Positions 17,276 through 24,786 of a DNA stretch of 64,000 bases are shown in pieces; within the stretch, counting starts at the first letter, position 1; each line of letters opens with the position of its first letter. The position numbers were made by a program, and so were the translations under genes. A model generated the notes under the pieces. That model saw only the letters and a list, made by a program, of their open reading frames with translations. It searched no databases and was not told the origin of the DNA. Location of the stretch: assembly GCA_050953085.1 (NCBI GenBank), contig JBMNLX010000009.1, positions 186,001 to 250,000 on the forward strand, given 5' to 3'. Source of the DNA: UBA3946 sp002385755. GTDB lineage: Bacteria > Bacillota_I > Bacilli_A > ML615J-28 > CAG-698.

Positions 17276-18546
17276 CGAATGTTAGAAAACTCGCCCTGGA
17301 GGCGTTATACAAGATAATGGCGGAAAAAGCCTACGCCAACCTCACGGTCAACCGATATTTAAACCGTTATAAACTTGAAGCAAATGATCGCCGGCTGTTT
17401 ACCAAACTCGTTTACGGCACAGTGGAAAACATCATAAAGCTTGAGTATTTGCTGCGCCCGTTCGTGAAGAAAGAGCCGGAGGCGAGAATAAAATACCTGC
17501 TCTATTTAAGCTTGTACCAAATCGAATATACCGACATCCCGCCTTTCGCCGCGGTCGACGAAGCGGTAAAAATCGCCAAAGAAAAGAATCGTTTCGCCGC
17601 TTCGTTCGTAAACGCCGTGCTGCGTAATTATTTGCGCGGCGGGAAACGGGATTTATCGAATCTTCCTAAAAACGAGTATTTGAGCGTCGAGTACTCGCAC
17701 CCGCTTTGGCTCGTCGATTTTTTCCTTGACGTCTACGGCTATGAGACGACGGAAAAGATCCTGAAGGAAAACAACGCGAGCCGGCCGCTTTCCGTTCGCG
17801 TTAACACTCTTAAGACGACGCTGGGCGATGTGGAAGCGGAATTGAGGAAAGACGGCATCGGTTTCGACCGTATTCCGATCGTCAGTTCGGGCCTCTCCGT
17901 GATCGGCGACCTTCACGGGCATCGTTTGCTTCGGGAAGGCAAGTTGGTCTTTCAGGACGGGGCGGCGCAACTCGTCGCCGAGATGATGGCGCCGGATAAG
18001 AACGCGAAAATAATCGACTTATGCGCCGGGCCAGGCGGTAAAACCGCTCATCTTTCGGCGCTGATGAATAACGGCGGCTTGATTTACGCGTGCGATATTC
18101 ACCGTCATAAAATCGAGCTTATGGATAAACTCTTTTACCGCCTGGGCGTGAGGAATGTGAAAACCGCGCTCGCCGACGCGAGGAAAATAGGCGAGATTTT
18201 GGACGAGAAGGATTTCGATTATGTCCTCGCCGACGTTCCTTGCTCGGGATTAGGGGCGTTAAGCGACAGGATAGATTTGAAATACCGGATCAACCGGGAG
18301 TCGATCGCGGAGCTTATCGACCTGCAAAGGGAGATTCTCGACAAGACCTGGCCTTTGGTCAAGCCCGGCGGTAAATACGTCTATTCCACGTGCACGATTA
18401 ACCCCGAAGAGAACGAAGCGCAGATCGCCGCGTTTTTGGAGCGGACTCCCTTCGCGCGCGTTATCGCCGAGAGAATGATTTTGCCGTTTGAATACCGCAC
18501 CGACGGTTTTTACATTTGCATCATGGAAAAACGGGTGGAAAATTAA
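17272..18546 (+). CDS. rsmB: 16S rRNA m5C967 methyltransferase
   Basis: RsmB (Sun) methylates C967 of 16S rRNA with SAM. The N-terminal NusB-like RNA-binding domain (about 1-130) is followed by the Rossmann methyltransferase with DLCAGPGGKT, DVPCSGLG and YSTCTINPEENE; the two cysteines are the release and nucleophile residues. The ATG at 17272 overlaps the PHP stop; the open frame extends further upstream but only inside the PHP gene. At 424 residues it is typical. In B. subtilis rsmB also precedes rlmN. Confidence 0.95.
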   Translation: MTNVRKLALEALYKIMAEKAYANLTVNRYLNRYKLEANDRRLFTKLVYGTVENIIKLEYLLRPFVKKEPEARIKYLLYLSLYQIEYTDIPPFAAVDEAVKIAKEKNRFAASFVNAVLRNYLRGGKRDLSNLPKNEYLSVEYSHPLWLVDFFLDVYGYETTEKILKENNASRPLSVRVNTLKTTLGDVEAELRKDGIGFDRIPIVSSGLSVIGDLHGHRLLREGKLVFQDGAAQLVAEMMAPDKNAKIIDLCAGPGGKTAHLSALMNNGGLIYACDIHRHKIELMDKLFYRLGVRNVKTALADARKIGEILDEKDFDYVLADVPCSGLGALSDRIDLKYRINRESIAELIDLQREILDKTWPLVKPGGKYVYSTCTINPEENEAQIAAFLERTPFARVIAERMILPFEYRTDGFYICIMEKRVEN

Positions 18547-19584
18547 TGAAAGCCAATATTTACGATTATTCCCGCGAATCCTTGGAAAAGTATTTGGAAG
18601 AGCGCGGAAGCAAGAAATTCCGCGCGACGCAAATATTCGAGGCGATATATCGCCACCGCCTGACCGATTTTTCAGCTATCACCAATCTGAAAAAAGAATT
18701 CCGCGAGCGAATGCGGGAGGAGTTTTATTTCGGGGAATTGGAGACGGTTAAAGAATCGGTGTCCGCCGACGGGACGACAAAATATCTTTTCCGCCTTCAT
18801 GACCGCAATCTAATCGAAACGGTCCTGATGCGCCACGATTACGGCAACTCGGTGTGCGTCACGACCCAGGTTGGCTGTAACATGGGCTGCCTTTTCTGCG
18901 CGAGCGGCGAGACGAAAAAGATTCGCGATCTTTCGGCCGGGGAAATGGTCATGCAAGCCCTCGCGGTCGACGAGAAACTGCGCCGCGAAGGCGAGCGCTT
19001 AAGTCACGCCGTTATCATGGGGATCGGCGAGCCGTTTCGACAATTACGAAAACGTCCTGGAGTTTATTAAAATAATCAACGACCCCAAGGGGCTCGCGAT
19101 CGGGAGTCGCCATATTACCGTTTCGACTTGCGGGATCGCGCCGAAAATTTATGAATTCAGCGAGTTTCCCCTCCAGGTCAACCTGGCCGTCTCCCTGCAT
19201 TTCGCGACCGACGAAAAACGCGATCGCTACATGCGCGTCAATAAGGCTTATAATCTTAAGACTTTGTTTAAAGCGCTGCGTCATTATTTCGATAAAACCG
19301 GCCGGCGGGTGACGATCGAATATATATTGCTTTCGGGGATTAACGACAGCCTAGAGGACGCCGCCGCCCTGGCGTCGCTCGTTCGGGGTCTTAATTGCTA
19401 TGTTAATTTAATTCCCTATAACGAAACCGGCGTTTTCAAGCGTTCGAGCGTCCAAAAGTCCCGGGCGTTCTTTGATTACCTGATGAAAAGAGGGATTAAC
19501 GTCGTGACGAGAAAAGAGCAGGGGCACGATATCGCCGCCGCCTGCGGTCAATTACGGGTCAAGGAGATGATATGCGAGGATTGA
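18546..19584 (+). pseudogene. rlmN: RlmN 23S rRNA/tRNA adenine-C2 methyltransferase, +1 frameshift
   Basis: This radical-SAM enzyme methylates A2503 of 23S rRNA. Frame 1 (from 18546) covers the N-terminal domain and the CxxxCxxC cluster CNMGCLFC, up to MGIGEPF. Then the reading frame breaks: a surplus base within TTTC at 19035-19038. Reading resumes one base later as DNYENVLEF, exactly the family continuation, and runs to the catalytic Cys in DIAAACGQL. Corrected, the protein is about 345 residues, the normal length. No other lesion is seen, so sequencing error, recent mutation or recoding all remain possible. Confidence 0.88.
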
Positions 19585-20438
19585 TTATCAAAGCCATTAG
19601 CGGCGAATATACGATTATCGATCAAGAGAATAAAATCCATGTCGCCAAACCGCGCGGCCTTTTTCGGTTTAAGGAACACGCGCCGAAAGTCGGCGATTGG
19701 GTCGAGTTCGACGCCAAACATAAAGTGATTCAAAAAATCGCCCAGCGCCGAAACGAACTCAATCGTCCGGTAATCGCCAACGTCGACAAAGTTTTCCTTG
19801 TTTTTTCGGTCAGGGAGCCGGATTTGAATTTGCGTTTGCTTGACCGGTTGCTCGCGATCATCGAGTACATGGATATCGAGATTGTTATTGTCTTTACCAA
19901 ACTCGATCTTCTCGCCGACCGCGGCGATTTTGACCAAATTAATGAATATTACCGTTCGATTGGGTATAAAACCTATCTTTCCGGGCTTAACGCGATTCCC
20001 GTAAAAGAGATAAAAGCGGAAATCGACGGGTATATTTCCGTTTTGGCCGGGCAGAGCGGCGCCGGCAAAAGCACGCTTTTAAACGCCCTGGATCCTTCTT
20101 TTCAACTTAAGACCGACGTTATCTCCCGGGCTTTGGGCCGCGGGAAGCACACGACCCGCCACGTCGAACTTTTAAGGGTCGAAGGCGGCTGGATCGCGGA
20201 CACGCCGGGTTTCGGGAACGTCGATTTCGATATCCCCGATTTGTTGACGTTATCGCATAGTTTCCGCGAGTTCTTCGCCCATTCCGACAAGTGCAAATTT
20301 AACCGATGCCTGCACCTTGACGAGCCGGGATGCGCGATTAAAGACATGGTCGCGGACGGCGTTATTTTGCATTCCCGTTATCAAAACTACGCGTTGTTTT
20401 ACCGGGAAGTAGAGATTATATTAAAAAATAAATATTAA
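19572..20438 (+). CDS. rsgA: Ribosome small-subunit GTPase RsgA
   Basis: RsgA helps late 30S maturation. It is a circularly permuted GTPase: G4 TKLDL precedes G1 GQSGAGKST and G3 DTPG. The N-terminal OB domain and the C-terminal zinc finger (CKFNRCLHLDEPGC) are present. The 288-residue length is normal. The start overlaps the rlmN end, with AAGGAG upstream. In B. subtilis prpC and prkC lie between rlmN and rsgA; here they are missing. Confidence 0.96.
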   Translation: MRGLIIKAISGEYTIIDQENKIHVAKPRGLFRFKEHAPKVGDWVEFDAKHKVIQKIAQRRNELNRPVIANVDKVFLVFSVREPDLNLRLLDRLLAIIEYMDIEIVIVFTKLDLLADRGDFDQINEYYRSIGYKTYLSGLNAIPVKEIKAEIDGYISVLAGQSGAGKSTLLNALDPSFQLKTDVISRALGRGKHTTRHVELLRVEGGWIADTPGFGNVDFDIPDLLTLSHSFREFFAHSDKCKFNRCLHLDEPGCAIKDMVADGVILHSRYQNYALFYREVEIILKNKY

Positions 20439-20454
20439 AAAAACGGAGGTTAAA

Positions 20455-21099
20455 ATGTTAGTTGCCCCTTCAATTTTGTCAGCTGATTTTTCCAAACTGC
20501 TCGAGGAAGTAAAGGAAGTCGAAAGTTATGGCGCGGATTTGCTTCACATTGACGTTATGGACGGTCATTTCGTGCCCAATATCACCATCGGTCCCGACGT
20601 TTACCGTCCCCTTAAGGGCAAGGTCAATCTGCTTTTTGACGTTCATTTGATGATTGAAAAGCCGACGCTGTATGCGAAGCAATTTATCAAGGCGGGGGCC
20701 GACATCATAACTTTCCATTACGAGGCGGTAGCGGACGTTGCCAAGACGATTCGTTTTATCCGCAATCTCGGCGCCAAAGTCGGGATATCGATTCGTCCCA
20801 AAACCGACGTTACGCTTTTGGAAAACTATCTTGCCGATGTCGATTTGGTTCTCGTCATGTCCGTCGAGCCCGGGTTTGCCGGGCAGGTCTTTATCGAGGA
20901 TTCCCTGGAAAAAATCAAGTATTTAAGCGAGATGAAAAAAGAGCGTGACTTCCAATATTTGATTGAAGTCGACGGCGGTATTAACGCGGAAACCGGACTA
21001 AAATGCAAGGAAGCCGGGGCGGAAATACTGGTCGCGGGGACTTATATTTTTAAAGCGGAGGACCGGCGGGCGGCTGTCGAAAGCCTGAAAAAATTATGA
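20455..21099 (+). CDS. rpe: Ribulose-phosphate 3-epimerase
   Basis: Rpe interconverts ribulose-5-phosphate and xylulose-5-phosphate in the pentose phosphate pathway. The TIM barrel carries APSILSADF, HIDVMDGHFVPN (metal His and catalytic Asp), DVHLM, MSVEPGFAGQ and EVDGGIN. The 214-residue length is normal. ACGGAGG precedes the ATG. It follows rsgA and overlaps thiN by 4 bases, as in B. subtilis. Confidence 0.97.
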   Translation: MLVAPSILSADFSKLLEEVKEVESYGADLLHIDVMDGHFVPNITIGPDVYRPLKGKVNLLFDVHLMIEKPTLYAKQFIKAGADIITFHYEAVADVAKTIRFIRNLGAKVGISIRPKTDVTLLENYLADVDLVLVMSVEPGFAGQVFIEDSLEKIKYLSEMKKERDFQYLIEVDGGINAETGLKCKEAGAEILVAGTYIFKAEDRRAAVESLKKL

Positions 21100-21704
21100 T
21101 CATAAAAATCGTTTGCGCCGGCGTCGACGGCTTTAAAAACTTGTACAGCCCCGATCCCGATGAATTTTTAATCGGCGTCGACGGCGGGATCTATCATATT
21201 ATTGACCGGGGATTGAACGTCGATCTGGCCGTCGGCGATTTTGATTCCTGCGATATCGGGGAAGTTATCAGACATTGTTCCAATGTAAAGAGATACCCGC
21301 GCGAGAAAGATTTTAGCGACTTGGAACTCGCGGTCCGGGAAGCGATAACGATGAAAGGCGAGAGGATCGAGATTTACAACGCCACGGGCGGCCGCCTCGA
21401 CCACTTTATCGCGGCGTTAAACGTCGTCGCGGCTTATTCCGATTATCGTTTGGTGATGTTTGACGAGCGAAACCGGATTTACGTTATTAGTTCCGACACG
21501 GCGGTAAAAAAGAGCAAATATAAATACTGCTCGTTTTTCGCTCTCGAGAACGGGGCGGAGATTACCCTTTCCGGTTTTAAATACCCGCTCGAGGCCTATC
21601 GGCCGCGACCGTTCGATAATTTGTGCCTAAGCAACGAAATCGTCGGGGAAGAAGGTCTTGTCAAGGTTAACGGCAAAAAAATATTGGTGATCGAAACATT
21701 ATAG
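21096..21704 (+). CDS. thiN: Thiamine pyrophosphokinase
   Basis: ThiN transfers pyrophosphate from ATP to thiamine. The family motifs GVDGGIYHIID, AVGDFDSCD (ATP/metal aspartates), EKDFSDLELA and ATGGRLDHFIAALN are present. The 202-residue length is normal. Its start overlaps the rpe stop. It occupies its B. subtilis position just before spoVM. Confidence 0.94.
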   Translation: MIIKIVCAGVDGFKNLYSPDPDEFLIGVDGGIYHIIDRGLNVDLAVGDFDSCDIGEVIRHCSNVKRYPREKDFSDLELAVREAITMKGERIEIYNATGGRLDHFIAALNVVAAYSDYRLVMFDERNRIYVISSDTAVKKSKYKYCSFFALENGAEITLSGFKYPLEAYRPRPFDNLCLSNEIVGEEGLVKVNGKKILVIETL

Positions 21705-21732
21705 TATAAACCGGCGGCCATTGACATATAAT
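21704..21732 (+). promoter_or_regulatory. Candidate sigma-E promoter of spoVM
   Basis: CATATAAT (21725-21732) matches the sigma-E -10 CATACAHT in 7 of 8 positions. GTATAAA lies 14 bases upstream, sharing the central ATA of the -35 KMATATT. A sigma-A reading fails because TTGACA and TATAAT are directly adjacent. spoVM is a sigma-E gene in B. subtilis. Confidence 0.5.
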
Positions 21733-21754
21733 TAAGTGAATTGAGGGATCGGTT

Positions 21755-21850
21755 ATGAGGATTTATGTCGTAAGGTTGCCAAGGTTTTTATCTTACATTA
21801 TTTGTAAAATAATACAATTGTTTTCAAAAAAAGAAAAAAAGGCTGTTTAA
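21755..21850 (+). CDS. spoVM: SpoVM, curvature-sensing spore coat anchor peptide
   Basis: This 31-residue peptide begins MRIYVVRLPRFLSYIICKI. SpoVM is an amphipathic helix that recognises the convex forespore membrane and recruits SpoIVA to start coat assembly. The layout matches the B. subtilis peptide: basic residue at 2, the essential Pro9 within K/R-L-P-K/R-F-L, then a hydrophobic helix and a basic tail. This copy has about five extra residues at the end. GAGGGATCGG is the ribosome site. Its location between thiN and rpmB is the same as in B. subtilis, which strongly supports the call. Confidence 0.9.
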   Translation: MRIYVVRLPRFLSYIICKIIQLFSKKEKKAV

Positions 21851-21861
21851 GCCTTTTTTTT
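21834..21861. terminator. Bidirectional terminator between spoVM and rpmB
   Basis: A7-GGC (21834-21843) pairs with GCC-T8 (21851-21861). It spans the spoVM stop codon and abuts the rpmB stop codon from the other side. Confidence 0.8.
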
Positions 21862-22051
21862 ATGCCCTTTCGACTAATCCGGATCTCATAGCGCGGGTTG
21901 AAACATATACTCTTTTTATTTTTCCGTCTTTGTCTTTGATTCTGATTTTATGGAGATTGGCCTTCCAGCTTCGGCGGGAAGCCTTTAAAGAGTGCGGGCG
22001 TTTGTTTCCGTATACAGTCCCGAGTCCGGTGATATGACATTTGCGGGCCAT
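21860..22051 (-). CDS. rpmB: 50S ribosomal protein L28
   Basis: The 63-residue basic protein starts MARKCHITGLGTVYGNK and contains RRSWKANLHKIRI and YVSTRAMRSGLV, all typical of bL28. A single Cys remains at position 5, so this is not the full four-cysteine zinc form. The ribosome site GGAGGG and a good promoter lie upstream. It is convergent with spoVM, as in B. subtilis. Confidence 0.97.
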   Translation of the reverse strand: MARKCHITGLGTVYGNKRPHSLKASRRSWKANLHKIRIKDKDGKIKRVYVSTRAMRSGLVERA

Positions 22052-22092
22052 TCTATCCCTCCTTATTAGGATTTGTCTTTCATACTCATGAT

Positions 22093-22121
22093 ATTATATC
22101 ATAAACGTTCGCTTAAAGCAA
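22093..22121 (-). promoter_or_regulatory. Promoter of rpmB
   Basis: Minus-strand TTGCTT (22116-22121), 17 bases, TATAAT (22093-22098). Confidence 0.7.
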
Positions 22122-22155
22122 GAAAAATCCTGCGTTTCGGTTAAAACAATGATAC

Positions 22156-22184
22156 TTGAATATTTCGTCAATATGTAATATAAT
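22156..22184 (+). promoter_or_regulatory. Promoter upstream of the reduced ggt gene
   Basis: TTGAAT (22156-22161), 17 bases, TATAAT (22179-22184). The TTG here could be mistaken for a start codon because the frame is open, but it is the -35 box. Confidence 0.65.
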
Positions 22185-22209
22185 AACTGAAGTATCGTCA
22201 AGGAGGGAC

Positions 22210-22959
22210 ATTTCTTTTGCGAACAGTCCGTATTATCATCCGTTCCAGTTAAGCCGAAAACCGGTTTACGCCAAACGCGGCATGGTCGCCGCTTCCAACC
22301 CCTTGGCCGCGGAAGCGGGGCTTGAGATTTTAAAGCAAGGGGGAAACGCGGTCGACGCGGCGATTGCCGTCTCCGGCGCGCTTACCGATAGCGACGCCGA
22401 CTCAAGCGGCACGGTGTATTTCGCGGTCGCCGACGGCGAGGGGAACATGGTCTCGTACATCCAAAGCAATTACATGGGGTTCGGTTCCGGATTGGTCGTT
22501 CCCGGCGCCGGGATTTCCCTGCAAAACCGCGGTCACACCTTCTCGCTCGATCCCGCCCGCGCTAATTGCCTTAAGCCGGGAAAGAAGACCTATCATACCA
22601 TCATCCCCGGATTTCTGACGAAAGGCGGCCAAGCGGTCGGGCCTTTCGTGGCCATGGGCGGCTTTATGCAGCCGCAGGGGCATCTGCAGTTTATTACGAA
22701 CAGTATCGATTACAATATGAACCCGCAGGCCGCGCTCGACGTCCCGCGCTGGCAATGGATCAAAGGCAAAACCGTCAAGGTCGAACAAAATTTCCCCGAC
22801 TTTTTAGTTTCCGGCCTCGCCCGGCGCGGCCATAATGTTCAAGTAGAGAATTCCCCGGTCAGTTTCGGCCGCGGCCAATCGATATGGCGTCAACCGGAAA
22901 CGGGCGTTTTGGTCGGGGCGACGGAGTCGCGCGCCGACGGGACTGTCGCCGCCTGGTAA
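22210..22959 (+). pseudogene. Gamma-glutamyltransferase (YwrD-like) with large internal deletion
   Basis: Gamma-glutamyltransferases cleave gamma-glutamyl bonds after self-processing at a Thr. The first ~55 residues (SRKPVYAKRGMVAASNPLAAEAG, QGGNAVDAAIAVSGALT) match the large-subunit N-terminus. The frame then jumps straight to SGTVYFAVADGEGNMVSYIQSNY, the nucleophile Thr and the complete small subunit to the C-terminus (MGGFMQPQGH, ALDVPRW, ESRADG). About 270 codons are missing, in frame. Homology starts at 22210 with ATT, not a standard start; the first in-frame ATG is 22282. AGGAGGG sits only two bases before ATT. Processing cannot give a normal enzyme, so it is treated as degraded. Confidence 0.8.
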
Positions 22960-23000
22960 ATAATTCAGGAGATATTGTCATCTCTGAGGATATTTTGGAC

Positions 23001-23029
23001 TTGCTTAAAAAAATATCATATGATATAAT
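23001..23029 (+). promoter_or_regulatory. Promoter of fakA
   Basis: TTGCTT (23001-23006), 17 bases, TATAAT (23024-23029), 36 bases before the fakA start codon. Confidence 0.68.
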
Positions 23030-23065
23030 AAAAAAACAGATATACAATAAAATGGGGGCACTTAT

Positions 23066-24742
23066 ATGCAAATTAAGAAGATAGATGGCGCCTTGTTTAA
23101 GGCGATGGTCGCCAACGGCGCCGAAAACTTGAAACTCCATTACAAAGAAGTTGACGCGTTGAACGTATTTCCCGTCCCCGACGGGGATACCGGCACCAAC
23201 ATGAAATTGACGATTGACGGCGGCGTAAACGAGATTTACGCTTTAAACGAAACCAACCTTCATGAAGTAGCGAAAAAACTGTCGCGGGGAATGCTGATGG
23301 GAGCCCGGGGAAACTCGGGCGTCATCTTGTCACAATTATTCCGCGGCCTGAGCAAGGGCTTTGAAGGCTTTGCCAAAGCCGACGCGATCCACCTGGCAAG
23401 GGCTTTTGACGCCGGCGTCAAGCAGGCGTATAAAGCGGTTATGAAACCGGTCGAGGGAACGATTTTAACCGTCGTCCGCGAGGCGACGGAAAAACTCTTG
23501 GCGATTTCCTCGTCGCGGATGACGATTAACGAGTTTTTCTCCGAGTTTCTGGCCGAGGCAAAAGCCTCGCTCGAGCGGACGCCGGAATTATTACCGGTCC
23601 TGAAGGAAGCCGGCGTTATCGACAGCGGCGGCGCGGGACTGGTATATATTCTCGAGGGAATGGCGGAAGCGGTGGAAGGCCGCTTCGTGTCGGAAAGACC
23701 GGTTAAGACCGCCATGCATACCGTCGGAACGCGTTTCGTAAGCAAGGTTGAAAACGTCGAGTTCGGTTATTGCACGGAATTTATTTTGCAATTGTCGCCG
23801 GAATACAAGGACGAGTTTGAGGAAGAGATGCTCACGAAAATGCTCACGCCTTTGGGCGACTCGATCGTAACCGTCGTGGACGAGGATATCGTTAAAGTGC
23901 ATATCCACACGTTAAAACCCGGAGACATCCTTAACGTCGGGCAAAAATTCGGCGAATACGTACACTTGAAGATTGAAAACATGACGATTCAGCATAACGA
24001 AAGCCAGGTCGCGCACGCCGAAGAAGGCCCGTGCGAATGCGGCGAGGAGCACTACCAGCCGCCGCGACGCCCGGAAATCAGGAAGAAATACGCGATCGTC
24101 GTCGTCGCCGCCGGCAAGGGCTTGATTAACGCCTTTAAGGAAATGGGCGCCGACTTCGTCGTTAACGGCGGGCAAAGCATGAACCCGTCGACGGAAGACT
24201 TTATCCGCGGCTACGACACTTTGAACGCCGAGCATATTTTGGTCTTCCCCAATAACGGCAATGTCATTCTCGCCGCGAGCCAATCGGCGAAGATTTACAG
24301 CGAAAGCAAAGTGCACGTGGTCGAGACGAAAAGCATCGCCCAGGGTTTCGCGGCGCTGACGATGCTTGATCTTAACGGCGAGCCGGAAGAAGTAATCGCC
24401 GATATTATGCCAGTAATCGAAAACGTGACGACCGGGTTGGTGACGTATTCGGTCCGCGATACCGAGTTTAACGGCTTTAAGATCAAGAAAAACGATTATA
24501 TCGGTATCTGCGATAACAAAATCGTCGCCACCGGCAAAAAGGCGCTCGACGCCGTTAAAGGCTTGCTTAAGGAAGCCGTGACTGACACGAAAGAAATCAT
24601 CACCGTGATTTACGGCGCCGACGTCGGTCAAAGAGAGATAAACGAACTGGTAAAATATATCGAAAGAAATTATGACCAACTTGAGATCGATGTTATCGAA
24701 GGAAACCAGGAGGTCTACAGTTATATTTTGGCAGTCGAATAA
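23066..24742 (+). CDS. fakA: Fatty acid kinase catalytic subunit FakA (YloV)
   Basis: FakA phosphorylates exogenous fatty acids carried by a FakB (DegV) partner. The N-terminal DhaL-type kinase domain has VFPVPDGDTGTNM with the metal-binding aspartates and GARGNSGVILSQL. The middle and C-terminal domains (from about 230) are typical of YloV, with FVVNGGQSMNPSTED and FPNNGN resembling DegV. The 558-residue length is normal. There is an acidic insert rich in Cys/His (CECGEEH, about 324-330). B. subtilis has yloU before and recG after; here only recG is kept. Confidence 0.93.
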   Translation: MQIKKIDGALFKAMVANGAENLKLHYKEVDALNVFPVPDGDTGTNMKLTIDGGVNEIYALNETNLHEVAKKLSRGMLMGARGNSGVILSQLFRGLSKGFEGFAKADAIHLARAFDAGVKQAYKAVMKPVEGTILTVVREATEKLLAISSSRMTINEFFSEFLAEAKASLERTPELLPVLKEAGVIDSGGAGLVYILEGMAEAVEGRFVSERPVKTAMHTVGTRFVSKVENVEFGYCTEFILQLSPEYKDEFEEEMLTKMLTPLGDSIVTVVDEDIVKVHIHTLKPGDILNVGQKFGEYVHLKIENMTIQHNESQVAHAEEGPCECGEEHYQPPRRPEIRKKYAIVVVAAGKGLINAFKEMGADFVVNGGQSMNPSTEDFIRGYDTLNAEHILVFPNNGNVILAASQSAKIYSESKVHVVETKSIAQGFAALTMLDLNGEPEEVIADIMPVIENVTTGLVTYSVRDTEFNGFKIKKNDYIGICDNKIVATGKKALDAVKGLLKEAVTDTKEIITVIYGADVGQREINELVKYIERNYDQLEIDVIEGNQEVYSYILAVE

Positions 24743-24745
24743 TAT

Positions 24746-24765
24746 AAGGGCTGACGCCCTTTTTT
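24746..24765 (+). terminator. Intrinsic terminator or attenuator between fakA and recG
   Basis: AAGGGC (24746-24751) pairs with GCCCTT (24756-24761), followed by T residues. recG starts only 22 bases later with no visible promoter, so partial read-through is likely. Confidence 0.65.
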
Positions 24766-24786
24766 CTCTAAAGATGGGAGAATAAG

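Noticed and set aside
21720..21732. Sigma-A promoter TTGACA/TATAAT before spoVM
   Set aside because: The two hexamers are directly adjacent with no spacer, so they cannot form a sigma-A promoter; the sigma-E reading fits better.
22156..22209. TTG at 22156 as the start of the gamma-glutamyltransferase-like gene
   Set aside because: The TTG is the -35 hexamer of a well-spaced promoter (TTGAAT-17-TATAAT), and the first ~18 codons after it would lie before the transcription start.
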